Below are positions 13,518 to 21,012 of a stretch of 21,012 nucleotides of DNA, piece after piece. The notes beneath the pieces were generated by a model that had not been told where the DNA came from, searched no databases, and worked only from the letters and a program-made list of their open reading frames with translations. The DNA comes from an uncultured Ruminiclostridium sp. (GTDB lineage: Bacteria > Bacillota > Clostridia > Oscillospirales > Ruminococcaceae), in the NCBI GenBank assembly GCA_934462775.1, contig CAKSIR010000026.1, positions 1-21,012 on the forward strand, read 5' to 3'. The position numbers were made by a program, and so were the translations under genes. Numbering within the stretch: the first letter of the stretch is position 1; each line of letters begins with the position of its first letter.

Positions 13518-16500
13518 ATGTCAGTTTATCGTATCTATGTGGAAAAGAAACCACAGTTCGCAGTTGAGGGAGAAGCGGTTCTTTCCGACTTACAGACAGC
13601 GCTTCAGATGAAGAATGTCGAGGCTGTCCGCATTGTCAACCGTTATGACGCGGAGGATATTACAAAGGAGAATTTTGACCGCGCAACGCCTACTGTATTT
13701 TCCGAACCGCCTGTTGACGATGTTTATTATGAGCTTCCGAAAATCGGCGAAAATGAAAGAATGTTTGCGGTTGAGTTTCTGCCGGGACAGTTCGACCAGA
13801 GAGCAGACAGCGCCGCTCAGTGTATTCAGCTTCTCTGCACGGGCGACAGACCGACTGTAAAGTATGCTAAAATCTACATTCTTACGGGTAAAATCACTGA
13901 CGAAGAATTTGCCAAAATCAAGCATTATTTAATCAACGCCGTTGAATCGAGAGAGTGCGGCTATGAGGAATACGAAACATTAAAGGTCAAGTACGACATT
14001 CCTACCGAGGTCGCTACGCTTGACGGCTTCATTGACCTTGACGAAAAGGGTCTTGCTGATTTCATCGCAAAGAACGGTCTTGCAATGGATCTTGGCGACA
14101 TCAAATTCTGCCAGGATTATTTCAAGACGGAAAAGCGCAATCCTACAATCACAGAAATCAAGATGATCGATACGTATTGGTCCGATCACTGCCGCCACAC
14201 CACATTCGGCACAATCATTGACAACGCACAGATTGACGCTCCTTACATTGCTGAAACCTATAAGGAATACAAGGTTGACCGCGAGGAGCTCGGCAGAGGC
14301 AAAAAGCCGATCTGCCTTATGGATATTGCAACGCTTGCCGCTAAGAAGCTGAAGGCTGACGGACTGCTCCCCGATCTTGATGAGAGCGAGGAGATCAACG
14401 CTTGTTCCGTTAAAATCACGGTTGACGTTGACGGGGAGGATCAGCAGTGGCTGCTGATGTTCAAGAACGAAACGCACAACCATCCGACTGAAATTGAGCC
14501 TTTCGGCGGCGCTGCGACCTGCCTCGGCGGCGCAATCCGCGACCCGCTTTCGGGACGTTCGTTTGTATATCAGGCAATGCGCGTAACGGGCGCTTCCGAC
14601 CCGCTGCTGCCTGTGGACAAGACAATTCCGGGCAAGCTTCCTCCGAGAAAAATTACTACAACGGCTGCGGCAGGCTATTCGTCCTACGGCAACCAGATCG
14701 GTCTTGCAACAGGTCATGTTGCTGAAATTTACCACCCCGGATACATGGCGAAGAGAATGGAAATCGGCGCAGTAATCGGCGCTGCACCTATTGAAAATGT
14801 ACGCAGAGAAAGACCTGTTCCGGGCGATGTTATCATTCTTTTGGGCGGAAAAACAGGCCGTGACGGCTGCGGCGGCGCAACAGGCTCGTCCAAGTCCCAC
14901 AGCGTTGAATCTCTTGAAAGCTGCGGCGCAGAGGTTCAGAAAGGTAACGCGCCTATCGAAAGAAAGCTGCAAAGATTATTCCGTGACAAAAATACAACCA
15001 CGCTCATCAAGCGCTGCAACGACTTTGGCGCAGGCGGTGTTTCCGTTGCTATCGGCGAGCTTGCAGACGGTCTTGAAATCGACCTTAACGCAGTTCCAAA
15101 GAAATATGACGGTCTTGACGGAACAGAGCTGGCTATTTCCGAATCGCAGGAAAGAATGGCTGTTGTAGTCGATAAAAACGATGTTGACAAGTTTATTGCT
15201 CTTGCTGACAAGGAAAACCTTGAGGCAACTCCTGTTGCGGTTGTAAAAGAGGAAGCAAGACTCCGCATGAACTGGAACGGCAGGACAATCTGTGATATTT
15301 CCCGTGAGTTCCTTAACTCAAACGGCGCTGAAAAGCATACAGATATTCACGTTCCTGCTCCGACAGTTGACTATTCGACAGGCAGAAAGAACACAAAGCA
15401 GGATTGGGAAAGCCTGATGACCGACCTTAACGTTTGCTCACAGAAGGGTCTTATTCAGCGTTTCGACTCCACAATCGGCGCTGCAACAGTTCTTATGCCG
15501 TTCGCAGGAAAGACGCAGCAGACGCCTGTTCAGGCAATGGCTGCCAAGATTCCCGTACTTAATGCAAAGACAAATACAGCCTCTATCATGGGTTGGGGTT
15601 ACAATCCTGTTATTTCCTCCCAGTCGCCGTACCATGGCGCAATGCTTGCAGTTATCGAGAGTATCGCAAAGGTAGTTGCGGCAGGCGGTACTTATGAAAA
15701 GTGCTGGCTTACATTCCAGGAGTATTTCGAGAGAACGCAGGGCAAGCCTGAACGTTGGGGCAAGCCGTTCGCCGCTTTGATGGGCGCATACAAGGCGCAG
15801 CTTGAAATGGGCTGCGGCGCAATCGGCGGAAAGGATTCGATGTCAGGCACATTCGAGCATATCGACGTTCCGCCGACGCTGGTTTCCTTTGCGGTTTCAA
15901 CGGCAAAGGCAGACAAGATTATTTCCGCTGAATTTAAGCTTCCATACAGCAAAATTCTCTACATTGCACCTGAATACGATGAAAACAAGCTGCCTAAGTT
16001 TGACAGCGTAAAGAAAGTATTTGAAAAGATTGAAAAGGAAATCGCAAGCGGAAATGCGCTTTCAGTATGGTCCGTTGCAAACGGCGGCGCTGCCGAAGGT
16101 ATCTTCAAGATGTCGCTTGGCAACAGAATCGGCGCAAGGCTTGAAAACCTTTCCGATGACAAGCTGTTCACTCCTTGCTACGGCGCGTTTGTAATTGAAG
16201 CAAAGGAAGCTTTTGACGGCGCAGAAGTAATCGGTGAAACAGTTGAGGATTACACAATCACCTGCGGCGATACTGTAATTGACATTGCAGCGCTGGAAAA
16301 GAAGTGGGATACAGTTCTTGAACCTGTATTCAAGAACACTCTCAAGGAAATGCCTGCTCCTGCTGTTATTGAATATAAGGAGGGCTGCAAGACAGCTTGC
16401 GGACCTGCAAACAAGACTGCTAAGCCAAAGGTGCTTATCCCTGTATTCCCGGGCACAAACGGCGAATACGACATGGCTGACGCATTCAGAAGATACGGCG

Positions 16501-17219
16501 GCGAGGCTGAAATTTTTGTTATCAGAAACCTGAACGGTAAGGCAATTGAGGAGAGCGTTGCCGAATTTGCAAGACTTATCGGAACAAGTCAGATGATTGC
16601 TGTTCCGGGCGGTTTCAGCGGCGGCGACGAGCCTGAGGGTTCAGGCAAGTTCATCAATGCGTTCTTCCGCAACCCGCGCGTTAAGGAAGCTGTAAACGAT
16701 ATGCTTTACAAGCGTGACGGTCTGATGCTTGGTATCTGCAACGGCTTCCAGGCACTTATCAAGCTTGGTCTTGTTCCGTTCGGCGAAATCAAGCCAATGA
16801 CAAGCGAAAGCCCGACGCTGACATTTAACACAATCGGACGTCACCAGTCGCAGCTTGTTTATACAAAGATTTGCACCGACAAGACGCCGTGGTTAATGCA
16901 CTGCAAGGTCGGCGAAACCTACACAATCCCGATTTCTCACGGCGAGGGACGTTTCGTAGCGAGTGAAGAAATCATTCAGAAGCTTATTGCAAACGGACAG
17001 GTTGCTACACAGTACGTTGACCTCAACGGCAATCCTACAATGGATCTTGCATTCAATCCCAACAGCTCAATGCACGCAATCGAGGGTATAATTTCACCTG
17101 ACGGACGTGTATTCGGAAAGATGGGTCACAGCGAGCGTATTTCAGACAATACCTGCACAAACGTTGACGGCAACAAGGTTCAGCTTATGTTCAAGGGCGG
17201 CGTTGATTACTTCAAATAA
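13518..17219 (+). CDS. purL: Phosphoribosylformylglycinamidine synthase, single-chain PurL
   Basis: This enzyme catalyses the fourth step of de novo purine synthesis, turning FGAR, ATP and glutamine into FGAM. It has 1233 residues: the large single-chain form with synthetase and glutaminase parts fused, of the clostridial/streptococcal clade rather than the split PurS-PurQ-PurL. The N-terminal region is followed by the linker domain (SDHCRHTTF motif), two AIRS-type domains (ETHNHPTEIEPFGGAATCLGG; later GAIGGKDSMSG), and a C-terminal class I glutaminase. The catalytic residues are C1074 (LGICNGFQ), H1204 and E1206 (KMGHSER; Ser replaces the Pro of the usual HPE, which I believe is normal in this clade). 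The start has a GGAGG site 6 bases upstream. No other purine genes are in the window. Confidence 0.97.
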   Translation: MSVYRIYVEKKPQFAVEGEAVLSDLQTALQMKNVEAVRIVNRYDAEDITKENFDRATPTVFSEPPVDDVYYELPKIGENERMFAVEFLPGQFDQRADSAAQCIQLLCTGDRPTVKYAKIYILTGKITDEEFAKIKHYLINAVESRECGYEEYETLKVKYDIPTEVATLDGFIDLDEKGLADFIAKNGLAMDLGDIKFCQDYFKTEKRNPTITEIKMIDTYWSDHCRHTTFGTIIDNAQIDAPYIAETYKEYKVDREELGRGKKPICLMDIATLAAKKLKADGLLPDLDESEEINACSVKITVDVDGEDQQWLLMFKNETHNHPTEIEPFGGAATCLGGAIRDPLSGRSFVYQAMRVTGASDPLLPVDKTIPGKLPPRKITTTAAAGYSSYGNQIGLATGHVAEIYHPGYMAKRMEIGAVIGAAPIENVRRERPVPGDVIILLGGKTGRDGCGGATGSSKSHSVESLESCGAEVQKGNAPIERKLQRLFRDKNTTTLIKRCNDFGAGGVSVAIGELADGLEIDLNAVPKKYDGLDGTELAISESQERMAVVVDKNDVDKFIALADKENLEATPVAVVKEEARLRMNWNGRTICDISREFLNSNGAEKHTDIHVPAPTVDYSTGRKNTKQDWESLMTDLNVCSQKGLIQRFDSTIGAATVLMPFAGKTQQTPVQAMAAKIPVLNAKTNTASIMGWGYNPVISSQSPYHGAMLAVIESIAKVVAAGGTYEKCWLTFQEYFERTQGKPERWGKPFAALMGAYKAQLEMGCGAIGGKDSMSGTFEHIDVPPTLVSFAVSTAKADKIISAEFKLPYSKILYIAPEYDENKLPKFDSVKKVFEKIEKEIASGNALSVWSVANGGAAEGIFKMSLGNRIGARLENLSDDKLFTPCYGAFVIEAKEAFDGAEVIGETVEDYTITCGDTVIDIAALEKKWDTVLEPVFKNTLKEMPAPAVIEYKEGCKTACGPANKTAKPKVLIPVFPGTNGEYDMADAFRRYGGEAEIFVIRNLNGKAIEESVAEFARLIGTSQMIAVPGGFSGGDEPEGSGKFINAFFRNPRVKEAVNDMLYKRDGLMLGICNGFQALIKLGLVPFGEIKPMTSESPTLTFNTIGRHQSQLVYTKICTDKTPWLMHCKVGETYTIPISHGEGRFVASEEIIQKLIANGQVATQYVDLNGNPTMDLAFNPNSSMHAIEGIISPDGRVFGKMGHSERISDNTCTNVDGNKVQLMFKGGVDYFK

Positions 17220-17228
17220 GATAAATTT

Positions 17229-17257
17229 AAGCCGTATCCGCACGGGTACGGCTTTTT
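17229..17257 (+). terminator. Terminator of purL
   Basis: AAGCCGTATCC (17229-17239) pairs with GGGTACGGCTT (17244-17254), 11 pairs with one T-G wobble and a 4-nt loop, followed by TTT (T-run 17253-17257). Confidence 0.85.
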
Positions 17258-17314
17258 CCTGCTTTTATGCTTTTTTCCGGTATAATTAAAAAAATAGTAT
17301 GTTGGGAGAAATAG

Positions 17315-18172
17315 ATGGTAATAAAATACGCTTTCAGGCATTTGAAAAATAATGTAATCAAAAATCTTATCATCGGTCTTGCTGCGTCGGCAATTACAAC
17401 GCTGCTGTTTGTAATCAGAAATCAGGTATGGTATTACGGTGTCGTGGGGATTGTTGATACCGTGTTTTATGGATTAAGGGGTTTTGCATACAGTTTTCTG
17501 ATTTTGTGCGCAATTCAGCTTTTGATATATACTATTGTTTTTTTTAAACAGAGAAAGCTCCTTGCAATATACGAAGAAAAGGGAATATGCGGCGAATATG
17601 CGGATGAGTACAAAAGGGTATGCCTTGATAATCGCGCAAATGCATACGAACATGATAAGCTTTATCTTGCGTCGATTTACATGGAGCTTGGCAGATATGA
17701 CGAAAGCTACGCACTGTATAAATCCGTAAACCTGAAAATGCTTTCGTCTCTCGGAAAATGTATGTACTATAACGATATTGCTTATTTCAGCGCAAAAACA
17801 GGCAATATTGATGAGGCTTTCGGCATTCTCACGGCAAACCGTGAATATATTGAGAAAAACATAGAAAAAAATCGAATTTATTTTTGCGGATACCTGGATA
17901 CATACGCTTTTGTCATGACGCTGCGCGGCGAATACGGTCAGGCGCTGAACGCGTTGAGCAGAGCGTATTTTAAAGCGGACGATGTTTCATATATGTGCAT
18001 ACTCACGCGGTATGTGTATGTTTACGCCAAAATGGGCGATACGAGAAACGCAATAATTGCCCGAACAACTGCGGAAAATTATCTTGCGCATTTCCGCAAA
18101 TACCCGACTAAGTGGTATAAGGAAAAGCGTCTTGCCATACTTGAAATTGCTGAAATGGGAAAAAGCTATTGA
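17315..18172 (+). CDS. Membrane-anchored TPR-like protein of unknown function
   Basis: I do not recognise a named family. The protein has 285 residues. Two hydrophobic segments are seen at about 17-34 and 56-77, the second followed by a basic cytoplasmic-type stretch (KQRK). The rest looks helical with tetratricopeptide-like pairs: YLASIYMELGRYDESYALY, then YNDIAYFSAKTGNIDEAFGIL, then a third with RGEYGQALNALSRA and a fourth with YAKMGDTRNAI. This suggests a membrane-tethered scaffold for protein contacts on the cytoplasmic side. The ATG follows GGGAG with AAATAG between. A TATAAT at 17281-17286 may be its -10, but no good -35 precedes it. The stop codon is embedded in a downstream -35 hexamer. 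Confidence 0.8.
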   Translation: MVIKYAFRHLKNNVIKNLIIGLAASAITTLLFVIRNQVWYYGVVGIVDTVFYGLRGFAYSFLILCAIQLLIYTIVFFKQRKLLAIYEEKGICGEYADEYKRVCLDNRANAYEHDKLYLASIYMELGRYDESYALYKSVNLKMLSSLGKCMYYNDIAYFSAKTGNIDEAFGILTANREYIEKNIEKNRIYFCGYLDTYAFVMTLRGEYGQALNALSRAYFKADDVSYMCILTRYVYVYAKMGDTRNAIIARTTAENYLAHFRKYPTKWYKEKRLAILEIAEMGKSY

Positions 18173-18197
18173 CAAGCTCGGTACGCAGTGATAAAAT
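18169..18197 (+). promoter_or_regulatory. Strong promoter facing the non-coding gap
   Basis: TTGACA (18169-18174), a 17-bp spacer and TAAAAT (18192-18197). The -35 contains the TGA stop of the TPR-like gene. Its transcript, starting near 18204, would run through the inverted-repeat element and meet a terminator at about 18369. Confidence 0.7.
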
Positions 18198-18262
18198 ATA
18201 ATTATTCTAAAAAACAAAGGTGGTTTTTGTTTGGAGACGGTTCTGTAAGAACTTTGCATAAT

Positions 18263-18290
18263 AAAAAAGAAAGCGACACTGTGCCGCTTT
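18263..18290 (-). terminator. Minus-strand terminator-like hairpin inside the inverted-repeat element
   Basis: On the minus strand AAAGCGGCA (18290-18282) pairs with TGTCGCTTT (18278-18270), 9 pairs including one G-T wobble with loop CAG, followed by C and six T. No minus-strand gene lies upstream, so a source transcript is not obvious. Confidence 0.45.
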
Positions 18291-18340
18291 GTTTGGTGTG
18301 CAATTTTTTACAGGCTGTGCCAATGTACCGTTGTATATTG

Positions 18341-18369
18341 AAGCATAGCTGAAACGGCTGTGCTTTTTT
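18341..18369 (+). terminator. Plus-strand terminator-like hairpin upstream of the methyltransferase
   Basis: AAGCATAGC (18341-18349) pairs with GCTGTGCTT (18357-18365), 9 pairs with one T-G wobble and a 7-nt loop, ending in a T-run (18364-18369). It would stop the transcript from the 18169 promoter at about 165 nt, before the methyltransferase start at 18428. Confidence 0.6.
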
Positions 18370-18427
18370 ATTTGCAAAGTTCATGATTGAATTTACGCTA
18401 TCACTACACATCAGAAAGGAATTTATC

Positions 18428-19135
18428 ATGAATTACACTAAGAGCAAAAACTACGAGCATTTATTTACAGGCGAATACCTTATGGGACCAAACTCCGTTA
18501 AGCTCATGGAAGAGCTGACCGCTGAAATGAATCTTAAGGCGGGAATGAGAGTGCTTGATCTTGGCTGCGGAACGGGAATTACCTCGCTTTTTGCTGCAAA
18601 GGAATACGGCGTTCAGGTGTATGCCTTTGATTTATGGATAACAGCAGGCGACAATTTTAAGCGCATAAAGAAATGGGGAATGGAGGACAAAATTATCCCC
18701 GTTCACGGCGATGCCAACTGCCTGCCATTTGCGGAAGAATATTTCGACGCGGTTATAACAGCGGATTCCTATTTTTACTACGGCAATAAACCTGAATTTT
18801 TCAAGGAGAAAATTGCTCCGTTTATAAGGAAAGGCGGTCAGTTCGGAATGATAGTTCCGGGATTCAGGCGCGAACCGAACGATAAAATCCATGAACTTTT
18901 CGACAGCATACTTGCTGACGAGTTTGATGCATGGCATTCTCTTGAATGGTGGGAAAAGCTGTTCACCGACGACGGGCTTAATCTGCTGAAAGCATGGGAA
19001 AGCAGCGGGTTTGATGAAATCTGGTCAGACTGGCTTAAGACCGATAACCCCTACGCCGTCAGCGACAAGGGCGTATTCACAACGGAACATTTCGATGAAA
19101 TGAATTTTGTTGGCGTTGTTGGAAATGTGAAATAA
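18428..19135 (+). CDS. Class I SAM-dependent methyltransferase
   Basis: This soluble protein of 235 residues has a Methyltransf_11/25-type Rossmann fold. SAM-binding motif I is VLDLGCGTG (residues 42-50); motif II is the acidic end of VQVYAFDLW; the HGDANCLPFAEEYFDAVITADSYFYYG segment provides motifs III-IV (adenine contact and catalytic region). It resembles UbiE/ArsM-like small-molecule methyltransferases; the substrate cannot be assigned. The start ATG 18428 is set by AAAGGAA; an in-frame ATG at 18383 directly abuts the inverted-repeat element and has no ribosome site. No strong promoter lies between the element and the gene, so expression may depend on read-through of the upstream terminator. 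Confidence 0.9.
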   Translation: MNYTKSKNYEHLFTGEYLMGPNSVKLMEELTAEMNLKAGMRVLDLGCGTGITSLFAAKEYGVQVYAFDLWITAGDNFKRIKKWGMEDKIIPVHGDANCLPFAEEYFDAVITADSYFYYGNKPEFFKEKIAPFIRKGGQFGMIVPGFRREPNDKIHELFDSILADEFDAWHSLEWWEKLFTDDGLNLLKAWESSGFDEIWSDWLKTDNPYAVSDKGVFTTEHFDEMNFVGVVGNVK

Positions 19136-19146
19136 TTTTTGTAAAG

Positions 19147-19182
19147 AAGTTGAAAATCATGTTGATTTTCAGCTTTTTTTTT
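19147..19182 (+). terminator. Terminator of the methyltransferase gene
   Basis: AAGTTGAAAATCA (19147-19159) pairs with TGATTTTCAGCTT (19163-19175), 13 pairs with one T-G wobble and loop TGT, followed by a T-run to 19182. Its right arm contains the -35 of the fucI promoter. Confidence 0.85.
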
Positions 19183-19190
19183 GATATAAT
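19162..19190 (+). promoter_or_regulatory. Promoter of fucI, overlapping the preceding terminator
   Basis: TTGATT (19162-19167), a 17-bp spacer and TATAAT (19185-19190), with TG at 19182-19183 (extended -10). The start would be near 19197, giving a short leader of about 34 nt before ATG 19231. Confidence 0.65.
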
Positions 19191-19230
19191 TGATAAAGAT
19201 TATAGTGTATAAGCTATGGAGGAAACGAAT

Positions 19231-21009
19231 ATGTTAGCTAAAATAGGAATAAGACCCGTCATTGACGGTCGTCAGTTCGGTATCAGGGAAAGCCTTGAGG
19301 TTCAGACAATGAACATGGCAAAGGCTGCCGCCGAGCTTATTACAAAGAAGGTGCGCCACGCAAGCGGCGAGCCGGTTGAATGTGTTATTGCAGACACCAC
19401 AATAGGCGGTATTGCCGAAAGCGCCGCCTGCGCCGACAAATTCAGCAGGGAAAACGTTGTTGCAACGCTCACGGTTACGCCTTGCTGGTGCTATGTTACA
19501 ACGGTTATCGACGAAAATCCGAACACAATAAAGGCTGTATGGGGATTTAACGGAACAGAAAGACCGGGCGCTGTTTTCCTGGCAGCAGCAATGTCGGCAT
19601 ACGCACAGATCGGTCAGCCTTGCTACTCAATTTACGGTCACGATGTTAAGGACGCAGACGATACAACAATTCCGGAGGACGTTGAGGACAAGATTCTGCG
19701 CTTCGCAAGATGTGCAGCTGCTGTCGGCGACATCAAAAACAAGAGCTATGTAAATATCGGCGCGGTTGCGATGGGCATTGCAGGCTCATACTGCAACGAG
19801 GACTTCTACCGTACATATCTCGGTATGCATCCGGAATGGGTTGATATGACCGAAATCATCCGCCGCGAAAAGCTCGGCATTTACGACAAGGACGAGTATG
19901 AAAAGGCGCTTGTCTGGATTAAGGCTAACTGCAAGGAAGGCGTTGACATCAATCCGACAGACGGAATGTTCTATCAGCGCACTTTCCTGACTCCAGAGGA
20001 AAAGGAAGAAAACTGGAAATTTATTGCGAAAATGACCTGCATTGTAATTGACATAATGAAGGGCAATCCGAAGCTTGCTGAAATGGGCTGGCTTGAGGAA
20101 AGCAAGGGCAGAAACGCAATTCTCGGCGGTTTCCAGGGACAGAGAAACTGGACTGACTTTATGCCAAACGCCGATTTTACAGAGGCGATTCTCAATACAA
20201 CATTCGACTGGAACGGCAAGCGTGAACCGATTCCGTTTGCAACGGAAAACGACGGTCTTAACGGCGTAACGCTGCTGCTTCTCCACGAGCTTACAAGCAA
20301 GGCTGCAATTTTCGCAGACGTAAGAACATACTGGTCGCCTGACGCAGTTGAGCGCGTTACAGGCTGGAAGCCGGAGGGCGTTGCGGCAAACGGATTCATT
20401 CACCTTATCAACAGCGGCGCGGCAGCGCTTGACGGAACAGGCGCCTGCAAGAACGAACAGGGCGAAAGCTGCATGAAGAACTGGTGGGATATGACCGACA
20501 AGGACATTGCTGCCTGCCTTGATGATACGAAGTGGTGCTGCGCTAACCTCGGATATTTCAGAGGCGGCGGATTCTCCTCAAGCTATTCAACAAAGGGAAT
20601 TATGCCTTGCACATTTGCCCGTGTGAACCTTGTAAAGGGTCTTGGTCCGACAATTCAGGTTATTGAGGGCTACACGGTTGAGCTGCCGGAGAACGTTAAT
20701 AAGACGCTTCTTGAAAGAACTGACAAGACATGGCCGTCAACATGGTTTGCTCCTATTACGGACGACGGCGCCTGCAAGGACGTTTACTCAGTAATGGCAC
20801 AGTGGGGTGCAAACCACGGCGCATTCGTTTACGGACATATCGGCGAGGATCTGATTACTCTTGCTTCAATGCTGAGAATACCGGTTTCTCTCCACAATGT
20901 TCCTGACGAAAAGCTATACAGACCTCACGCATGGAGCGCATTCGGCACAAAGGACGCAGAGGGCGCTGATTACAGAGCCTGCGCTGCTTACGGTGCTTTA
21001 TACAAATAA
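19231..21009 (+). CDS. fucI: L-fucose isomerase
   Basis: This cytoplasmic Mn(II)-dependent isomerase interconverts L-fucose and L-fuculose (also D-arabinose and D-ribulose), the first step of fucose use. It has 592 residues, against 591 in E. coli FucI. The opening KIGIRPVIDGRQ, the TPCWCYVTTVIDENP region and ATENDGLNG are family-diagnostic. The metal ligands are expected at E339, D363 and H529, equivalent to E337, D361 and H528 of E. coli. The start at 19231 has GGAGG at 19218-19222; the in-frame ATG at 19216 overlaps the ribosome site and is rejected. The stop is 3 bases from the window end. No fucK, fucA or transporter is visible, so any fucose operon must continue beyond the window. A gut organism degrading host or plant fucosylated glycans would fit. 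Confidence 0.97.
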   Translation: MLAKIGIRPVIDGRQFGIRESLEVQTMNMAKAAAELITKKVRHASGEPVECVIADTTIGGIAESAACADKFSRENVVATLTVTPCWCYVTTVIDENPNTIKAVWGFNGTERPGAVFLAAAMSAYAQIGQPCYSIYGHDVKDADDTTIPEDVEDKILRFARCAAAVGDIKNKSYVNIGAVAMGIAGSYCNEDFYRTYLGMHPEWVDMTEIIRREKLGIYDKDEYEKALVWIKANCKEGVDINPTDGMFYQRTFLTPEEKEENWKFIAKMTCIVIDIMKGNPKLAEMGWLEESKGRNAILGGFQGQRNWTDFMPNADFTEAILNTTFDWNGKREPIPFATENDGLNGVTLLLLHELTSKAAIFADVRTYWSPDAVERVTGWKPEGVAANGFIHLINSGAAALDGTGACKNEQGESCMKNWWDMTDKDIAACLDDTKWCCANLGYFRGGGFSSSYSTKGIMPCTFARVNLVKGLGPTIQVIEGYTVELPENVNKTLLERTDKTWPSTWFAPITDDGACKDVYSVMAQWGANHGAFVYGHIGEDLITLASMLRIPVSLHNVPDEKLYRPHAWSAFGTKDAEGADYRACAAYGALYK

Positions 21010-21012
21010 AAA

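Larger units (their letters stand above)
18249..18382. repeat. 134-bp element with near-perfect terminal inverted repeats
   Basis: The left end (GAACTTTGCATAATAAAAAA, 18249-18268) and the right end (18364-18382) are reverse complements except for one extra T at 18259. Between them are two hairpins, one next to each end, plus three copies of CTGTGC (18279-18284, 18315-18320, 18358-18363). No target-site duplication is visible. An open frame of about 43 codons without a good ATG start (18221-18352) runs through most of it. It could be a MITE-like element, a structured RNA, or a double terminator module. The 255-base gap 18173-18427 holds this element, its promoter and the methyltransferase ribosome site, and nothing else I can recognise. 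Confidence 0.7.

Noticed and set aside
13980..14972. 330-codon minus-strand frame antisense to purL
   Set aside because: Composition is that of an antisense frame and purL is intact over the same region.
17127..17138. HSE instead of HPE in the PurL glutaminase active site as a defect
   Set aside because: The His and Glu needed for the triad are present and I believe Ser at this position is usual in the clostridial single-chain clade.
18249..18382. Complete insertion sequence
   Set aside because: Too short for a transposase and no target-site duplication visible; kept only as an inverted-repeat element.
18383..18427. Upstream ATG for the methyltransferase
   Set aside because: It abuts the inverted-repeat element, has no ribosome site, and the added 15 residues look unlike the family.

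Overview
The window looks like chromosome from an anaerobic, gut-type Clostridia (Bacillota), most likely a Ruminococcus/Oscillospiraceae-like organism. This is an inference from protein style, strong AGGAGG-type ribosome sites, canonical sigma-A promoters, a single-chain clostridial-type PurL, BspA-like leucine-rich lipoproteins, FeoB and FucI. No genus can be fixed from sequence reading alone. I see no rRNA, tRNA, CRISPR array, prophage or complete insertion sequence. Most of the window is ordinary housekeeping and accessory metabolism.

Layout. 1-1238 (+): the end of a phosphate-uptake operon (pstB, cut by the window edge, and phoU). 1294-2931 (+): a Cof-type HAD phosphatase and a DUF4867-like cupin protein, each with its own promoter. 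2937-3627 (-): a TetR-type repressor with a terminator and a likely self-operator, divergent from recQ. 3690-5600 (+): recQ helicase behind a perfect-consensus promoter. 5604-8322: two divergent lipoprotein genes, a BspA-like leucine-rich repeat protein (-) and a two-domain SGNH/GDSL hydrolase (+). 8381-10604 (+): feoB and a 32-residue membrane peptide gene. 10615-12054 (-): hpf and a tandem pair of HPr-like genes that have lost the phosphorylated histidine. 12062-17257 (+): mtaB (tRNA methylthiotransferase) and purL. 17315-19135 (+): a membrane-anchored TPR-like protein, a 255-base non-coding gap holding an inverted-repeat element, and a SAM-dependent methyltransferase. 19162-21009 (+): fucI, L-fucose isomerase.

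Most genes are single transcription units. Nearly every convergent or tandem junction carries a hairpin terminator, and many genes have recognisable -35/-10 pairs spaced 17 bp. Several terminators and promoters are physically superimposed (phoU/HAD, methyltransferase/fucI).

Two places deserve most attention. The first is the tandem HPr-like pair (11403-11966), which keeps the regulatory-serine region but has no histidine active site. The second is the 134-bp element at 18249-18382, which has near-perfect 19/20-nt inverted ends, inward-lying terminators on both strands, and sits between a good promoter and a methyltransferase gene. I did not find a clear multi-gene novel system; these are small-scale oddities.
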